Below, in pieces: positions 6,216-15,081 of a DNA stretch of 64,000 nt (position 1 is the first letter of the stretch; each line of letters begins with the position of its first letter). The stretch comes from Neptunomonas marina. GTDB lineage: Bacteria; Pseudomonadota; Gammaproteobacteria; Pseudomonadales; Balneatricaceae. A program made the translations under genes and the position numbers. A model generated the notes under the pieces. It saw only the letters and a program-made list of their open reading frames with translations. It was not told the origin of the DNA and ran no database searches. The stretch lies in NCBI RefSeq assembly GCF_004005935.1, contig NZ_SACQ01000004.1, positions 1-64,000 on the forward strand. The letters run 5' to 3'.

Positions 6216-7760
6216 ATGACCATTGAAACCTATATCGATGTAATCGAAGACATCACTCGCGACATATCCAGCACCGAGAGATACCAGCGCTTACTGACGG
6301 CAATCCAAACAGCCATTCCCTGTGATGCTATCGCACTGCTGAAAATTTCCGGCGCCTACTTAGAGCCTTTAGTGTTCAAGGGGCTCAACCCCGAGACCCA
6401 AGGTCGACGCTTTAAGCTGGGGCAACACCCAAGGCTGGATCGAATTTTGAACAGCCGCCAAGTGGTGCGCTTTGACAGCCACGCAGACATTCCCGACCCC
6501 TATGATGGATTAGTGAATACGCCCGATGGCGAGCTGCACGTGCACGATTGCATGGGAATATCCATTTATATCGACGAACAGCCCTGGGGAGTTATCACAC
6601 TAGATGCGATGCGCCCCGGGCAATTTGATGATGTTGCCCCAGCCCAGCAGCATGCGGCCATTACACTGACACGTGCAGTGATCACCGCTGCACAGCGAAT
6701 TGCATTACTCGAACGCCAGGTCAGCCACGGCCATGAGGTCACCGCCGAGCTCAACCGAGAGCAAGGGCCTACTGATATTGTCGGCAATAGCGCTGCATTG
6801 GGGCAGTTACTAAAGGATGTCGATACCGTGGCGGGCACGCCGCTCACCGTGCTACTGCAAGGCGAAACGGGTGTGGGAAAAGAGATGATTGCACGCCGGT
6901 TGCACTTGCAGTCAACGCGCTTTGACCAACCACTCGTACAGCTTAACTGTGCAGCACTGCCCGAGACACTCGCTGAAGCAGAGTTATTCGGACATACCCA
7001 AGGGGCGTTCACAGGCGCAACTCAAGCACGCAGCGGGCGTTTCGAGCTGGCCGATGGGGGCACGCTCTTTTTAGATGAGATTGGGGAGATCCCACTTCCG
7101 TTACAAGCCAAGCTGCTGCGCGTGCTGCAGGAGGGCGAAGTGCAGCGTATGGGTAGCGATCACACTAAGCGGGTAGATGTGCGTATCATCGCAGCCACTA
7201 ACCGCAACCTAAGTGATGAGGTGAAAGCGGGTCGCTTTCGAGCGGATCTTTATCACCGGCTTAGCGTGTTTCCGATCACGATCCCTCCTCTGCGAGAACG
7301 TGGCAGCGATGTCTTGCAGCTGGCAGAGCACTTTCTGGAGCGCGACCAGTACCGCCTGAATATCCAGAAACTACTGCTTACCGCCGAAGCAAAACAGCTT
7401 CTGCTACATTATCATTGGCCCGGCAACGTGAGGGAGCTAAAGCACCTTATTAGCCGCGCTGCGCTTAAGGCTCGTAGCCAGCAACAACAGCAAAAGATGG
7501 TGCACATTACACCGGCCAATTTAGGGATCGAACCAAGCCAACCGATGTTAACCGAGACACCGCCACCCCCCACTGCTGAGGTCCCAAGCCACCTTTCATT
7601 GAAAGATGCCCTCGATAGCTTTCAACAGCAGCTCATCGCCCGCACACTCGCCGAGCACCACTACAATGTGGCGGCTACCGCCAGAGCGCTTAAGGTGGAC
7701 CGCAGTAACCTATTGCGCCTCATTAAACGCCTTGAGATTCCGCGCAGACAGCAGCCATAA
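6216..7760 (+). CDS. norR: NO-responsive sigma-54 activator NorR
   Basis: 514 residues in three parts. The N-terminal GAF domain (about 20-170) keeps the proposed iron ligands of E. coli NorR: DPYD, the Cys in HDCMG, and the Asp of TLDAM. The AAA+ domain has GETGVGKE (Walker A), GAFTGA (sigma-54 contact) and [12 protein letters not shown] (Walker B). A Fis-type helix-turn-helix is at the C-terminus ([20 protein letters not shown]). I place the start at ATG 6216 because [13 protein letters not shown] aligns with the E. coli N-terminus. An in-frame TTG at 6180 would add 12 residues and lie inside the putative operator. NO binding to the GAF iron should relieve its inhibition and activate hmp. 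Confidence 0.93.
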   Translation: MTIETYIDVIEDITRDISSTERYQRLLTAIQTAIPCDAIALLKISGAYLEPLVFKGLNPETQGRRFKLGQHPRLDRILNSRQVVRFDSHADIPDPYDGLVNTPDGELHVHDCMGISIYIDEQPWGVITLDAMRPGQFDDVAPAQQHAAITLTRAVITAAQRIALLERQVSHGHEVTAELNREQGPTDIVGNSAALGQLLKDVDTVAGTPLTVLLQGETGVGKEMIARRLHLQSTRFDQPLVQLNCAALPETLAEAELFGHTQGAFTGATQARSGRFELADGGTLFLDEIGEIPLPLQAKLLRVLQEGEVQRMGSDHTKRVDVRIIAATNRNLSDEVKAGRFRADLYHRLSVFPITIPPLRERGSDVLQLAEHFLERDQYRLNIQKLLLTAEAKQLLLHYHWPGNVRELKHLISRAALKARSQQQQQKMVHITPANLGIEPSQPMLTETPPPPTAEVPSHLSLKDALDSFQQQLIARTLAEHHYNVAATARALKVDRSNLLRLIKRLEIPRRQQP

Positions 7761-7925
7761 GCGTGCTCTTTTCAGAGCATAGAGTGGATATGCTAAGGGC
7801 TAAGAACAGCACCGCTGATCTTTCTGCAGCGTTTTTTGTGTCACTGGGCGTCTATTTGAGCGTGCGCTCTATTTAGCATTGCCCCATTAACTCAGTTGCT
7901 GATGTTTTCTTGGCAATATGATTTT

Positions 7926-7951
7926 AAAAAAAGCCCCTCATCAAGAGGGGC
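7926..7951 (-). terminator. Terminator downstream of the aldehyde dehydrogenase gene
   Basis: Minus strand: GCCCCTC, short loop, GAGGGGC, then seven T (7932-7926). A second hairpin without a strong T tail, GCCCCG/CGGGGC, is at 8030-8047. The rest of the 355-base gap 7761-8114 shows no gene. A small hairpin, TGCTCT/AGAGCA, lies just after the norR stop. Confidence 0.75.
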
Positions 7952-8114
7952 ACAGAAGAGCTTCTGGTGACAGAAGGAAATACAAAAGGGCTGTTGAATC
8001 GTGCAAAAACAACGCCAGAGGAAAAGATCGCCCCGCTCACACGGGGCAAATAGAGGACTTCACAAACATGATGTATAACACTTCGGTATACGCATGCAGT
8101 GTGGGTTTAGATCC

Positions 8115-9524
8115 TTACTTATTGATATTGATAACCTGTGCTGAGGTGTACTCAAGCAGGCCTTCTTGACCAAACTCAACGCCAAAGCCAGACATCTTAC
8201 AGCCGCCAAACGGCGCGTATGGCAGCAGCTCTGCGTGTCCGTTCACCCATGCGGTGCCGCACTCAAGGCGCTGAGCAAGTTGCGCCGCTTTAGCTGGATC
8301 AGAAGACCACACAGAGCCACCCAGCCCTACATCCGATGCATTCGCAAGGCGCAGCGCCTCTTCAACATCGCTGTAGCGAATCACCGGCAATACAGGCCCA
8401 AACTGCTCCTCATCAACGATCCGCGAACCATTGGTGACATCGGCGACAATCGTCGGAGGATAGAAGTAGCCGTTACCTTCCATCGGTTGGCCACCGCAAA
8501 GGATACGGGCACCGTTAGCACGTGCGTCTTCCACCAGCTCACTCACTAGCTCAAGCTGCTCTTTATTCTGTACAGGGCCAAATGTAACGCCCTCTTCCAA
8601 GCCGTTACCCACGCGCTGCTGAGCAGCTACATCAGCCAGCTTTTCACACATCTCTTCATAGATCGTGTCATGAACATACAAGCGTTTCAGTGCCGCACAG
8701 GTTTGGCCCATATTTAAGAAAGCGGTCTGGAACACGCCTTCTGCAATGGCACTAGGGTCTGCATCAGGCAAGACGATACCAGCATCGTTACCACCTAACT
8801 CAAGCGTGAGACGCTTCAGGTTATCTGCTGCGCCACGCATGATCGTTTGGCCTGTTGGTGTTGAGCCAGTGAACACAATCTTGCGAATTCCGGGGTGCTT
8901 AGTAATACCACTACCGATGCCGCTCTCACCCGTCACACTGTTAACAAGACCCGCTGGCGCAACATCGTTGATCAATTCAACAAGGCGTAGTGTATTGAGT
9001 GGCGTTAAACCAGAGGGCTTAGACACCACCGTGTTACCCGAACGGATCGCTGGCATGATATGCCACACGGCAATCATCAGCGGCCAGTTCCAAGGTGTAA
9101 TCGAACCAACAACGCCCAGTGGCTTACGGTGAACCTCAACGCGCTTGTTCTCAGAATCTTCAAGCACATCAACGGGTAGTTCAAGCTCTGCTGTTGCACG
9201 TGTCCATGCGATTGCGCCGCCCACCTCCATTTGTGCCAGAAACATCGGCTTGCCCTGCTCTTCAACCACAATTTGCGCAAGTTCAGCGGCATTTTCTTCA
9301 ATTTTATCGGCAATTTTATGCAACAGCGCTTTACGGTCTGCATCGCTAGAGTACTGCCACGTCTCATAGCACGCTTGTGCCGCCGCAACCGCTTCATCTA
9401 GCTGAGCAACGCTCGCCTGTGGGCATTGTGCAACGACCTCTTCAGTCGCTGGATTCAGCACTGCAAACGCTCCGTTGGCTCCCGCTACGCGCTTACCATC
9501 AATGAACATTGCAAACTCTTTCAT
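8115..9524 (-). CDS. NAD(P)-dependent aldehyde dehydrogenase
   Basis: 469 residues of the ALDH superfamily. Visible are TPWNWPL (catalytic Asn), the cofactor region FTGSTPTGQ, LELGGNDAG (catalytic Glu) and GQTCAA (catalytic Cys). The C-terminal PFGGCKMSGFG bridging segment is intact. It oxidises an aldehyde to the acid in the cytoplasm; the substrate cannot be read from the sequence. The upstream gene on the same strand is an outer-membrane porin 77 bases away, with a hairpin between them. The pair may serve uptake and oxidation of an alcohol or aldehyde substrate (inference). Confidence 0.92.
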   Translation of the reverse strand: MKEFAMFIDGKRVAGANGAFAVLNPATEEVVAQCPQASVAQLDEAVAAAQACYETWQYSSDADRKALLHKIADKIEENAAELAQIVVEEQGKPMFLAQMEVGGAIAWTRATAELELPVDVLEDSENKRVEVHRKPLGVVGSITPWNWPLMIAVWHIMPAIRSGNTVVSKPSGLTPLNTLRLVELINDVAPAGLVNSVTGESGIGSGITKHPGIRKIVFTGSTPTGQTIMRGAADNLKRLTLELGGNDAGIVLPDADPSAIAEGVFQTAFLNMGQTCAALKRLYVHDTIYEEMCEKLADVAAQQRVGNGLEEGVTFGPVQNKEQLELVSELVEDARANGARILCGGQPMEGNGYFYPPTIVADVTNGSRIVDEEQFGPVLPVIRYSDVEEALRLANASDVGLGGSVWSSDPAKAAQLAQRLECGTAWVNGHAELLPYAPFGGCKMSGFGVEFGQEGLLEYTSAQVININK

Positions 9525-9548
9525 CTGTGTTTCCCTCTCTGCAGAAGC

Positions 9549-9579
9549 GCCGAGCTGCTATTCACAGCTCGGCTTTTTT
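9549..9579 (+). terminator. Perfect hairpin with T-run on the plus strand, inside the porin-ALDH unit
   Basis: GCCGAGCTG (9549-9557), a seven-base loop, CAGCTCGGC (9565-9573) and six T (9574-9579). The T-run makes it a plus-strand terminator, but no plus-strand gene precedes it. For minus-strand transcripts the hairpin has no T tail, so it is more likely an intercistronic stem that protects or separates porin and dehydrogenase mRNA. Confidence 0.6.
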
Positions 9580-9600
9580 AATAATTATCGTGTTACTTAA

Positions 9601-10917
9601 TTAGAACGGTACAATCGCTAGCAACTGGAAGTATGTGTTGTTGTCGTTGCTGTTTTGCGTTTGGTTATCACTATCAGGCGAGTAGATACCCACCAGAGGG
9701 CTGATGATCAGGTGGTCATTAACCACCCACTCCGCATAGATATCTAGCTCTTGACCATCCGAATTTGCACCAAAGGTGCTGGAGTTATTGAAGTCAAAGA
9801 AGAGCGCACCCAATGCCAGTGTCTCAGTTGGCGCAACTTTGATACCGATATGGTGGATATCTGCATCGCTACCAAATGGGCCGGCGTAGTTTGCAGCCAC
9901 TTCACCTTGATACCACGTACCGTAACCACGGCTAAAGCCGAAGAATAGCGGGTCGTACCCTTCGTCATAACGAGTAAAACGGTAGTTAACTGTTGGGCTC
10001 CATGGCAGGTCACTGAATGTCCAGCCAGCCTCAGCGGTCCATGCATCAGAATCGGCGCCACTGCCATTTTCCTGCATCACGTATTCAGCATTCAGGAACA
10101 GCTGCTCAACACCCATATTGCCTTGGAAGCGTAGGCTCAACGTATCCATGCCATCGCGGTCATGGCCCATACCTAGTACGTCGTTTTGATCAAGGCCTTG
10201 CAGGTACATCGCACCGATAGTGCCCTGTGGCATCACATGCTCAACGTTGATACCTGCCATTTCAACATTTGACTGGCCATTGTTATCCGACTCAAACCAG
10301 AAAATATCTGAGCGCCATGGGCCTTCGCCGCCCACTTTTACCCATAAACTTTTATCAAACGCTTTGCGCGCAGCCAGCCAATAAGCGCCACCGCGATCGG
10401 ATAGATCACCGGCAAAATCACCTAGGTTGAGTGAATCACCATTGACCAGAAAGCCATCGCCCAAAGAGATGTTTTGGCGACCAAATGAGAACTCTAAGCC
10501 GTTTTCGCCCAGCCCTGGTAGCATGTTGCCGGAGCGCCAGCCTACATAAGCATCTTCGATATCGAACTCACGCTCGTTACCCGTTGTGTTACCACCAGCA
10601 TCGCCATCTCCGAAGGTGCCCGATGCCAGCACATTAAACGCGCCAAACACCGCTGCGCCCTGCTCTCCATATAGACGATGACCACTAAGGCCAGCTTTAA
10701 TGTAGGCTTCCTGCCAATCTGAACCATTACCTGGCTTACCAAAGTAGTTTTCTTGGCTGCTGAATGTGCCAGCAATCGCTTCCACATCCAGATTCAGCTC
10801 TGACTGGTCATCGCTGTGCAGGTTATAGGCTGAAGCGGGTAATGCTAGCCCTGCCGTTACTGCCGCAATCGCTGCTGTGAGCAACGTGCCGGACGCTCGT
10901 CCACCTATTGTTTTCAT
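9601..10917 (-). CDS. Outer-membrane beta-barrel porin (alginate-export superfamily-like)
   Basis: 438 residues with a signal peptide (hydrophobic core AAIAAVTAGLALPASA, cleavage before YNLHSDD) and a barrel of alternating strands with Asp/Gly/Asn-rich loops, ending in Phe (AIVPF) as outer-membrane proteins do. The style resembles the alginate-export/OprD-like porin superfamily, but I cannot name the substrate. I start at the ATG at 10917, preceded by GGAGGA. A TTG two codons earlier is also in frame. It is the first gene of the unit that continues into the aldehyde dehydrogenase, and the upstream spacer carries CTTGTAACAAG-type repeats. Confidence 0.82.
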   Translation of the reverse strand: MKTIGGRASGTLLTAAIAAVTAGLALPASAYNLHSDDQSELNLDVEAIAGTFSSQENYFGKPGNGSDWQEAYIKAGLSGHRLYGEQGAAVFGAFNVLASGTFGDGDAGGNTTGNEREFDIEDAYVGWRSGNMLPGLGENGLEFSFGRQNISLGDGFLVNGDSLNLGDFAGDLSDRGGAYWLAARKAFDKSLWVKVGGEGPWRSDIFWFESDNNGQSNVEMAGINVEHVMPQGTIGAMYLQGLDQNDVLGMGHDRDGMDTLSLRFQGNMGVEQLFLNAEYVMQENGSGADSDAWTAEAGWTFSDLPWSPTVNYRFTRYDEGYDPLFFGFSRGYGTWYQGEVAANYAGPFGSDADIHHIGIKVAPTETLALGALFFDFNNSSTFGANSDGQELDIYAEWVVNDHLIISPLVGIYSPDSDNQTQNSNDNNTYFQLLAIVPF

Positions 10918-11089
10918 CGTCAAATATCCTCCGCGTGTTCCGCGTCATTCTTCTTATTACTGATATGAGGGTGTGCAGCAGCAACGAGCGGTGAGCGCAT
11001 CAGCGCTACTCTCGGAAGGGGGTCAAGCCACTCAAGATGCTATTTAACACCCCACAAGACTAACCAACGGGTGTAAACCAGATAGCACC

Positions 11090-11145
11090 GAGTTGTAGCA
11101 AGATGTGGAAAACTTGTAACAAGATGTAACAAGAACGATGTAAAC
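11090..11145. promoter_or_regulatory. Repeats upstream of the porin gene
   Basis: The 347-base gap between porin and fhs contains the palindrome CTTGTAACAAG (11113-11123), directly followed by another AACAAG-ATGT-like unit and then GATGTAAAC. An AGCAAGATGT element lies upstream. Iterated AACAAG/TGTAAC half-sites look like binding sites for a regulator. The rest of the gap holds no gene I can support. Confidence 0.35.
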
Positions 11146-11264
11146 CAAAACAAGCACAGCAGAGACAACAGTTGTAACTTTCGCCTATATGCTGCTAAAT
11201 TTCCTATAGGAAACTTACTCACTTTCTCGTGGCGATTGCTGCCCACAACCGAGGTCGTTGCTGT

Positions 11265-12938
11265 ATGAAAAAGACGGATATCGAAATTGCTCGCCAAGCA
11301 CCTATCGAACCAATCCAGCACATTGCAGATAAGTTGAACATTCCCGCCTCAGCCATTGAGCCCTACGGTAAATACAAAGCTAAGGTTGATCTGGACTACT
11401 TGAGCACATTGGAATCCAAACCAGACGGTAAGCTCATTCTTGTCTCAGCGATCTCACCCACCCCGGCAGGTGAGGGTAAAACCACCACCAGCGTTGGCCT
11501 AACTGATGGCCTTAACCGCATCGGTAAACAGGCAACCGCATGTTTGCGTGAGCCAAGCCTTGGCCCCTGTTTTGGGATGAAAGGCGGCGCGGCGGGTGGC
11601 GGCTATGCGCAAGTGATACCGATGGAAGATATCAACCTGCACTTCACCGGTGATTTCCACGCCATTGGTGCCGCCAACAACTTGCTTGCCGCGCTCATCG
11701 ATAACCATATTCATTGGGAAAACACCTTAAAACTCGACTTACGCCGCATCACATGGAAGCGCGTGGTTGATATGAATGACCGCGCCCTACGGGAAATCAA
11801 CTGCTCTCTCGGCGGCCCCGGTAATGGCTTTCCTCGCGAAGATGGCTTTGATATCACCGTAGCCTCTGAGGTGATGGCGATCTTCTGTATGGCCAAAGAT
11901 TTAGCGGACCTGCGCGAGCGGTTAGCCAAAATTGTCGTGGGCTATACCCGCGATAAGCAGCCTATTACCGCACAACAGCTCAGTGCTGACGGCCCGATGT
12001 CGGTGTTGCTAAAAGACGCATTGGCACCCAACTTGGTACAAACACTCGAGCACAATCCCGCCTTTATCCACGGCGGGCCGTTTGCCAATATTGCCCACGG
12101 TTGCAACTCCGTCATTGCTACTCGCGCCGCGCTCAAGCTCAGTGACTACGTGGTGACCGAAGCGGGCTTTGGAGCTGATCTAGGCGCTGAGAAGTTCTTC
12201 GATATTAAATGCCCTGATGCGGGAATCACTCCCAGCGCTGCGGTGGTGGTTGCCACCGTTAAAGCGTTGAAATTACACGGCGGTGTCGCTCAAGACCAGC
12301 TCGCAGAGTGTGATGTGGCTGCAGTAACCCGCGGATGCAGCAACCTACGCCGCCACCTAGAGAATATCGCTAAATTTGGCGTACCAGCCTTGGTAGCGAT
12401 CAACCCATTTGACTCCGACAGCCCTGAAGAGATCGATGCGATTAAAGATGCAGTCGGAGATCTTGGCGTTGAAGTGGTGGTGAGTACCCATTGGGCAGAA
12501 GGCGGCAAGGGTGCGGAGTATCTCGCCAAAGAGGTCATTAAACTGATCGATACCAAACCCGCCCAGTTTACCCCACTCTACTCGCGCGACCTTAAGCTTT
12601 GGAGTAAAGCTAAAAAGATCGCGACCGAGCTATATGGCGCGGACGACATCATCGCCGATCAAAAGGTACGTGATCAAATTGCACAACTCGAGCACGATGG
12701 CTACGGGCACTTGCCCGTCTGTATTGCGAAAACACAGTACAGCTTCTCAACAGATCCTGCATTGAAAGGCGCGCCGAGCGGCCATGTCGTACCAATTCGC
12801 GAAGTGCGTTTAAGTGCAGGGGCAGGTTTTGTGGTGGTCATTTGCGGCAACATTATGACCATGCCTGGCCTACCCCGTGTTCCTGCTGCAAACCGTATCC
12901 GCATTAATGACGATGGTGTCATTGAAGGGCTGTTCTAA
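11265..12938 (+). CDS. fhs: Formate-tetrahydrofolate ligase
   Basis: 557 residues, the family's normal length. It makes 10-formyl-tetrahydrofolate from formate, THF and ATP for one-carbon metabolism. The P-loop-like [13 protein letters not shown] is at about 65-77, followed by [20 protein letters not shown] and, near the middle, [12 protein letters not shown] and [14 protein letters not shown], all signatures of the family. The start is the ATG at 11265 (MKKTDIEIA), with GAGG upstream. An in-frame ATG at 11229 lacks family similarity. It is a single-gene unit, convergent with fumC. Confidence 0.96.
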   Translation: MKKTDIEIARQAPIEPIQHIADKLNIPASAIEPYGKYKAKVDLDYLSTLESKPDGKLILVSAISPTPAGEGKTTTSVGLTDGLNRIGKQATACLREPSLGPCFGMKGGAAGGGYAQVIPMEDINLHFTGDFHAIGAANNLLAALIDNHIHWENTLKLDLRRITWKRVVDMNDRALREINCSLGGPGNGFPREDGFDITVASEVMAIFCMAKDLADLRERLAKIVVGYTRDKQPITAQQLSADGPMSVLLKDALAPNLVQTLEHNPAFIHGGPFANIAHGCNSVIATRAALKLSDYVVTEAGFGADLGAEKFFDIKCPDAGITPSAAVVVATVKALKLHGGVAQDQLAECDVAAVTRGCSNLRRHLENIAKFGVPALVAINPFDSDSPEEIDAIKDAVGDLGVEVVVSTHWAEGGKGAEYLAKEVIKLIDTKPAQFTPLYSRDLKLWSKAKKIATELYGADDIIADQKVRDQIAQLEHDGYGHLPVCIAKTQYSFSTDPALKGAPSGHVVPIREVRLSAGAGFVVVICGNIMTMPGLPRVPAANRIRINDDGVIEGLF

Positions 12939-12960
12939 CGCAGCTGTACTTATCTCGCTA

Positions 12961-12989
12961 TGCGGTACGCCCACCATAGGCGCACCGCA
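12961..12989. terminator. Hairpin between convergent fhs and fumC
   Basis: TGCGGT-a-CGCC, seven-base loop, GGCG-c-ACCGCA: ten pairs with one mismatch. It has no T-run on either strand, so termination efficiency is uncertain. Confidence 0.45.
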
Positions 12990-12997
12990 AGCGGGTA

Positions 12998-14377
12998 TTA
13001 CAGACCGCCTTGAGTCAGCTTTTCGGGGTTGAGTAGCTGTTCTAACTCAGCACGGCTCAGCTCGGTATTTTCCTCAGCCACATCAATAATGGGCCGCTGC
13101 TCACGATAAGCCTGCTTAGCGATCTCTGCAGCTTTCAAGTAGCCAATCTTAGGGTTTAATGCTGTTACTAGGATCGGGTTCTTATGTAGCGCATCGTCAA
13201 GCCGCTCTTGGTTCACTTCAAACGTCGCAATCGCTTTATCCGCTAACAACACGGCACTGTTACTCAGCAGCTCCAAACTATCGAGTAGATTGGCAGCGAT
13301 CACCGGCAGCATTACATTCAGTTCGAAGTTACCCGACTGCCCACCGATAGTGATCGTCGCATCGTTACCGATCACCTGTGCGGCGGCCATCGCAGCGGCT
13401 TCTGGAATCACGGGGTTCACCTTACCCGGCATAATGGATGAACCCGGCTGCAGCGCTTCTAGCGAAATTTCGCCCAAACCTGCCAGTGGGCCAGAGTTCA
13501 TCCAGCGCAGATCGTTTGCGATCTTCATCATCGCCACCGCAACGGTTTTCAGCTGCCCAGATAGCGCCACCGCGGTGTCTTGAGAACCGATACGGGCAAA
13601 GAAGTTATCCGCAGGTGTAAAGGCCACACCAGAGAGGGTGGAGAGTTCTTGGCTAACAAGCGCGGCAAACTCGGGGTGCGCGTTGATACCCGTACCCACC
13701 GCAGTTCCCCCTTGTGCCAACGCTTGTAACTCTGGCTGCAACGCCTCGAGCTGCTGAATAGTTTGGCGAATCTGTGCCGCCCAACCCAAAAGCGGTTGAT
13801 CAAAGCGCACCGGCATTGCATCCATCAAGTGGGTGCGGCCTGTTTTACAGTACTGAGCCACTGCGGCGGCTTTCTTCTCGGTCACCTCTGCAAGGTGCCT
13901 AAGTGCTGGCAGCAGCTGCTTCTCTAACGCAATCGCCGCACTCACATGAATCGCTGTGGGGATAATATCGTTACTGCTTTGGCCAAAATTGACATGATCA
14001 TTCGGACTAACAGGCTCACCTAACGCTCTGCTTGCCAGTGTTGCGATCACCTCATTCGCATTCATATTCGAGCTGGTACCAGACCCCGTTTGGAAAATAT
14101 CGACCGGAAAGTGCTGCATCAACGCCGGGTCTTCTTGAAGCTGAGCACATACCGTGACAATCGCGTCAGCTTGCGCTTGGTTCAGGCACTCAAGCTTCAC
14201 ATTGGCTTGCGCCGCGGCCGACTTAATCAGCAACAGCGCCTTGATAAATGCCTCGGGCATGGGGCGCCCACTGATCGGAAAGTTGTTGATCGCGCGCTGG
14301 GTTTGAGCGGCGTAGAGCGCCTCTGCCGGTACCTCTAGCTCTCCCATGCTGTCTTTCTCGATACGAATCGTGCTCAT
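12998..14377 (-). CDS. fumC: Class II fumarate hydratase
   Basis: 459 residues. The oxygen-stable, iron-free fumarase converts fumarate to malate in the TCA cycle. The signature GSSIMPGKVNP is present, as are the active-site regions TGSGTSSNMNANEV and GRTHLMDAMP. I start at ATG 14377 (MSTIRIEKDSMGELEVP), preceded by AGGAG; a 19-residue longer frame overlaps the upstream gene. It lies directly after the FagA-like gene, and a Fur-box-like sequence precedes the pair. This matches the iron-starvation fumarase arrangement described in Pseudomonas aeruginosa (fagA-fumC-sodA), but no sodA follows here. Confidence 0.95.
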   Translation of the reverse strand: MSTIRIEKDSMGELEVPAEALYAAQTQRAINNFPISGRPMPEAFIKALLLIKSAAAQANVKLECLNQAQADAIVTVCAQLQEDPALMQHFPVDIFQTGSGTSSNMNANEVIATLASRALGEPVSPNDHVNFGQSSNDIIPTAIHVSAAIALEKQLLPALRHLAEVTEKKAAAVAQYCKTGRTHLMDAMPVRFDQPLLGWAAQIRQTIQQLEALQPELQALAQGGTAVGTGINAHPEFAALVSQELSTLSGVAFTPADNFFARIGSQDTAVALSGQLKTVAVAMMKIANDLRWMNSGPLAGLGEISLEALQPGSSIMPGKVNPVIPEAAAMAAAQVIGNDATITIGGQSGNFELNVMLPVIAANLLDSLELLSNSAVLLADKAIATFEVNQERLDDALHKNPILVTALNPKIGYLKAAEIAKQAYREQRPIIDVAEENTELSRAELEQLLNPEKLTQGGL

Positions 14378-14378
14378 A

Positions 14379-14783
14379 CTAACTCCTCTGCCACTGCTGC
14401 ATTGATGCGGCGGGTTGATCGGTAGCAAATTCATGCCCCGTAGCTAAAAAATATTGGCCTAATGTGTATACCTCGCGCTTCATTCGCAAAAGTTGCTGAC
14501 GCTGATGTTGGCTACAATTCAGCATCACCAGCGCATTCAAAGGCCGGTAAATGTTATCCAAACATAGCTGGCGCCACTGGTGCGCCACGCAACTATCGCA
14601 AATGGTGTCCAGCAAGGTGCGATAGCTACGCAACTGCACACAGCGCTGCTCATTACGACAACAGCACTGGGTAGATTGCTCGATAGCCGCTAGATACTGA
14701 TAAAGAACACTCGGCGTATCTGGCAAAGCTCCTTGGCGCACGCACTGTTCCAGTTGGTTTAGCTCGACAATGGATAGCTGCAT
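14379..14783 (-). CDS. FagA-like protein upstream of fumC
   Basis: 134 residues with no signal peptide and no membrane segment, rich in Gln, Leu and Cys, including a QCCCRNEQRC cluster at about 38-47 and further Cys in CDSC and elsewhere. I do not recognise a catalytic motif. Its place, one base before the fumC start and behind a Fur-like box, is that of the 'Fur-associated gene' fagA in pseudomonads, which is why I call it FagA-like. The Cys clusters could bind metal or a cluster (inference). Confidence 0.6.
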   Translation of the reverse strand: MQLSIVELNQLEQCVRQGALPDTPSVLYQYLAAIEQSTQCCCRNEQRCVQLRSYRTLLDTICDSCVAHQWRQLCLDNIYRPLNALVMLNCSQHQRQQLLRMKREVYTLGQYFLATGHEFATDQPAASMQQWQRS

Positions 14784-14800
14784 TAGACACCTTAAATAAA

Positions 14801-14819
14801 AATGATAATGATTACTATT
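14801..14819 (-). promoter_or_regulatory. Fur-box-like site before the FagA-like gene and fumC
   Basis: The forward sequence here contains TGATAATGATTACTA, a 7-1-7 inverted arrangement of the TGATAAT heptamer with two mismatches. It lies 18 bases upstream of the FagA-like start codon. Fur with iron would repress the unit. Confidence 0.65.
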
Positions 14820-14882
14820 TATATCAATTTAAACTTAGGTGATCAATAGACTCTGCTACTCAGAACCGATCAACTTAGAACT

Positions 14883-15028
14883 GATCAATACGGCGGCAGC
14901 ATCGACCTTGCCGCAGCAGAAGCCCTACTCCAACAGGGCGGCATGACCTTAAAAGTACACCCAAAAATGTGTTCCTCGAACTAGCACGCATCAACCCAAC
15001 CGGAAAAGCGATTGCCAGCTTAAATGTT
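14883..15028 (+). pseudogene. Possible decayed coding fragment before the zinc operon
   Basis: A frame from 14883 to 14969 reads like normal coding sequence (DQYGGSIDLAAAEALLQQGG, then MTLKVHPKM). It is continued, after a shift at about 14970, by another coding-like stretch (FLELARINPTGKAIASLNV, 14972-15028). No start codon with a ribosome site is visible and stops follow in both frames. I do not recognise the parent family. It could be chance. Confidence 0.25.
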
Positions 15029-15042
15029 ACAATATAACATTA
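15022..15042 (+). promoter_or_regulatory. Zur-box-like palindrome of the zinc operon
   Basis: ATGTTA-CAATA-TAACAT: arms of six (extendable) around a five-base centre, matching the GTTATANTATAAC-type Zur consensus. It contains a possible -10 (TATAAC, 15033-15038). It lies about 40 bases before the first gene of the operon, so zinc-bound Zur should repress it. Confidence 0.75.
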
Positions 15043-15081
15043 CACAAACTTTCTTAGATTGACTAAAGGCTTCAATACGTT

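Noticed and set aside
8166-9369. Several plus-strand frames opposite the aldehyde dehydrogenase gene
   Set aside because: They lie entirely opposite an intact, motif-complete gene and have no similarity or ribosome sites.
11040-11321. 93-codon minus-strand frame upstream of fhs
   Set aside because: It overlaps the fhs start, has no ribosome site and no recognisable similarity; the region is better explained as regulatory.
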